A stretch of 8,604 bases of DNA from an uncultured Oscillospiraceae bacterium. Lineage in GTDB: Bacteria; Bacillota; Clostridia; Oscillospirales; Ruminococcaceae. The notes below the pieces were generated by a model, which saw only the letters and a program-made list of their open reading frames with translations, was not told where the DNA came from and ran no database searches. The stretch lies in contig CAKSJL010000068.1 in assembly GCA_934463345.1 (NCBI GenBank), positions 1-8,604 on the forward strand. Reading direction: 5' to 3'. Below are positions 7,596-8,604 of this stretch, one piece after another. Numbering within the stretch: position 1 is the stretch's first letter; each line of letters begins with the position of its first letter. The position numbers and the translations under genes were made by a program.

Positions 7596-7766
7596 ATGGA
7601 AACAAAAGCTATTATTAAAGGAATGGCTGCTGGCGCAGTTGTCGGAACAGCCTGTTATATGATTTCACGATCACCTGACAGAAAAAAGAAAAGGCTTAAA
7701 AGAAATGCAGGAAAAGCCGTTAGGGCATTTGCAGCTGCGGCTGATTGCTTTTCTTCAATGATCTGA
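7596..7766 (+). CDS. Small putative membrane-associated protein, 56 residues
   Basis: ATG at 7596 is preceded by GGAGATG at a good distance, and the frame runs to TGA at 7764-7766. The protein has three visible parts. First is a Gly/Ala-rich hydrophobic segment (KGMAAGAVVGTACYMIS, about 8-24) that could be a short membrane helix. Then comes a very basic stretch with nine Lys/Arg between 25 and 40, and last an Ala-rich, possibly amphipathic end (AVRAFAAAADCFSSMI). The layout resembles YtxH-type small proteins, but I do not recognise a named family. By the positive-inside rule the tail would be cytoplasmic. It sits 18 bases before the first TSUP half-gene, so it is probably co-transcribed with the two transporters; a shared role is inference only. 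The good ribosome site and clear composition favour a real gene. Confidence 0.7.
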   Translation: METKAIIKGMAAGAVVGTACYMISRSPDRKKKRLKRNAGKAVRAFAAAADCFSSMI

Positions 7767-7784
7767 CTTATCCGGAGGGTAAAA

Positions 7785-8135
7785 ATGAGAAAATTATACT
7801 TTTATATTCTCGGTGCAATAACAGGACTTGCAAACGGACTTTTTGGTTCAGGCGGAGGAATCATTGCTGTTCCAATGCTCAGAAAGTCAGGAATGACTAC
7901 AAAGGAATCACATGCAACCTCTATTGCTTTTACCCTCCCTTTAAGCATTATCAGCTGCTTTTTCTACATCCGAAGCAGCGAAAATATACTGTCGTGTTCT
8001 CTGAAGCTTATTCCCTTTGGAATAGCCGGAGCAATTGCAGGCAGCATTATAATGAAAAAAATATCGCCGAAATATCTAAAAAAAATATTCGGCGTAATAC
8101 TTATAATTTCAGGAATAAGGTTATTTATCAGATGA
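7785..8135 (+). CDS. Half-size TauE/SafE (TSUP) transporter, first of a pair
   Basis: A 116-residue integral membrane protein, about half the usual 240-270 of TSUP permeases, which move sulfite, sulfoacetate, taurine-derived or other organic anions. CGGAGGG lies about six bases before the ATG. It matches one TSUP repeat: the ITGLANGLFGSGGGIIAVP glycine-rich first segment (about 5-31), SHATSIAFTLPLSIISCFF (42-60), then LIPFGIAGAIAGSIIM (75-90), SPKYLKK, and a last segment from 101 to 115. Four membrane segments are predicted by eye. Basic residues concentrate in loops 1-2 and 3-4 (Arg33, Lys34, Lys40, Lys91, Lys92, Lys96, Lys99, Lys100), hinting at outside termini, though weakly. Its TGA overlaps the next start as ATGA. 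The substrate cannot be told from sequence. Confidence 0.88.
   Translation: MRKLYFYILGAITGLANGLFGSGGGIIAVPMLRKSGMTTKESHATSIAFTLPLSIISCFFYIRSSENILSCSLKLIPFGIAGAIAGSIIMKKISPKYLKKIFGVILIISGIRLFIR
8065..8094 (+). other. Intragenic hairpin with an A8 run in its loop
   Basis: CGCCGAA (8065-8071) pairs perfectly with TTCGGCG (8088-8094). After one bulged A, TAT (8073-8075) also pairs with ATA (8085-8087). The loop carries the A run 8078-8085, which in the gene frame reads A_AAA_AAA, a classical -1 slippery heptamer. It lies inside the coding region of the first TSUP half (ISPKYLKKIFG). Function unproven. Confidence 0.45.
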
Positions 8136-8482
8136 ATGTATTATTATTTACTGCTGCTTTTTTTACAGGTATTTTCGCTTCACTCGGACTGGGCGGAGGA
8201 ATGATCCTCATACTGTATATGACCATTTTCGCTGGTTTTACCCAGCTTGATGCTCAGGGAATAAATCTCATTTTCTTTATTCCTACAGCACTCCTGGCTG
8301 TTATAATGCACACCAGAAACAAGCTTGTCAGGTGGAAAAAAATAATTCCGGCAATAATCTGCGGCTGTATCACCGCAGCAGCCGGATGTATCCTTGCAAA
8401 GTATCTTGGCAATGAATATCTTACCAAAATATTTGCTGTGTTTGTTTTCATAACAGGCATCAAAGAGCTTTTTAAAAAATAA
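8132..8482 (+). CDS. Half-size TauE/SafE (TSUP) transporter, second of a pair
   Basis: A 116-residue membrane protein, the same length as its upstream neighbour and related to it. It carries the TSUP pattern: a glycine-rich FTGIFASLGLGGGMILI first segment (11-27), QGINLIFFIPTALLAVIMH (42-60), IIPAIICGCITAAAGCILAK (71-90) and YLTKIFAVFVFITGIKEL (96-113). The last matches YLKKIFGVILIISGIRLF of the partner. Basic residues lie mainly in loop 2-3 (Arg62, Lys64, Arg67, Lys69, Lys70) and at the C-terminus, predicting inside termini, opposite to the partner. The start ATG at 8132 overlaps the partner stop (ATGA), with only a weak AAGG upstream, so coupled translation is likely. The same frame is open far upstream to 7745, but that extension is antisense-like filler over the partner gene, not TSUP sequence. 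It converges on the next gene after three bases. Confidence 0.88.
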   Translation: MNVLLFTAAFFTGIFASLGLGGGMILILYMTIFAGFTQLDAQGINLIFFIPTALLAVIMHTRNKLVRWKKIIPAIICGCITAAAGCILAKYLGNEYLTKIFAVFVFITGIKELFKK

Positions 8483-8485
8483 TAG

Positions 8486-8604
8486 TTACAATTTGTATTG
8501 CATGAAATTGTTGTTTTTTACAAAGCCAAAATCACTGTAAAGATACACGCCCATGTCAGAAGCTGTAATCTGAACAGTTCCACATTGTCTTTCTCTGGCT
8601 TCTG
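8486..8604 (-). CDS. Probable GNAT-family N-acetyltransferase (C-terminal end only)
   Basis: Partial gene entering from the right edge on the minus strand and ending at TAA (8488-8486); 38 residues are visible. They read from EARERQCGTVQIT through ASDMGVYLYSDFGFVKNN and end NFMQYKL. A helix with a Gly-Cys-like turn, a strand, then A(S/T)DMGxxLYxxxGF and an NxMxYKL end is the usual close of GNAT acyltransferases, which transfer an acetyl group from acetyl-CoA to an amine. The acetyl-CoA-binding R/Q-x-x-G-x-G/A loop lies outside the window, so the substrate is unknown. The gene converges on the TSUP pair with a three-base gap between stops. Confidence 0.7.
   Translation of the reverse strand, partial: EARERQCGTVQITASDMGVYLYSDFGFVKNNNFMQYKL
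8488..8519. terminator. Weak candidate bidirectional terminator
   Basis: ACAATTT (8488-8494) and AAATTGT (8505-8511) form a seven-pair, AT-rich stem with a ten-base loop. On the plus strand it is followed by TGTTTTTT, after the second TSUP gene. On the minus strand, past the GNAT stop, it is followed by AACTATTATTTTTT. The position between convergent genes and the T runs on both sides support it, but the stem is weak and lies within the GNAT coding end. Confidence 0.35.

Noticed and set aside
7745..8131. An upstream in-frame extension of the second TSUP gene, which could be read as a 245-residue protein.
   Set aside because: The extension overlaps the first TSUP gene in another frame and is hydrophilic, Cys/Arg/Asn-rich and unlike any TSUP sequence. 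The true start is the ATG at 8132. The open frame matters only for the frameshift idea.

Overview
The window reads as ordinary chromosomal DNA of a low-to-moderate GC Gram-positive anaerobe, most likely a member of the Clostridia near Ruminococcus/Oscillospiraceae. This is inferred from the AT-rich third positions, strong AGGAGG-type ribosome binding sites, GatA/GatB for Gln-tRNA formation, a DUF6440-type small protein, a DegV protein and a pgk-tpiA-gpmI run. The organism call rests on family resemblance alone and is not proven here. I see no mobile element, CRISPR array, tRNA, rRNA or riboswitch.

Layout: (1) Bases 1-2005, plus strand: the 3' end of gatA followed by complete gatB, the amidotransferase that converts Glu-tRNA(Gln) (and/or Asp-tRNA(Asn)) to the amidated form; the pair ends in a clear intrinsic terminator at 2009-2040. 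(2) Bases 2084-7503, minus strand: a likely transcription unit that begins at a strong sigma-A-like promoter (7475-7503) and reads trmL, degV, pgk, tpiA, a 66-residue DUF6440-like gene and gpmI. trmL and degV overlap by one base. A second, weaker promoter candidate lies in the 95-base gap before pgk, so the three glycolytic genes may also be expressed alone. pgk, tpiA and gpmI supply three enzymes of lower glycolysis; gap and eno are not in the window. (3) Bases 7596-8482, plus strand, divergent from trmL: a small operon of a 56-residue putative membrane peptide and two consecutive 116-residue half-size TauE/SafE (TSUP) transporters overlapping by ATGA. (4) Bases 8486-8604, minus strand: the C-terminal end of what looks like a GNAT acetyltransferase, converging on the transporter genes with only three bases between the stop codons.

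Most of the window is housekeeping. The part that deserves a second look is 7596-8482. The two half-transporters are homologous to each other, equal in length, translationally coupled, and their basic residues suggest opposite membrane orientation. An A_AAA_AAA heptamer in the first gene sits in a hairpin loop, and the -1 frame is open to the end of the second gene. Other points of interest are the DUF6440 gene embedded in the glycolytic run, the very short predicted leader of trmL, a DegV protein lacking the usual C-terminal His-containing motif, and a hairpin between pgk and tpiA.
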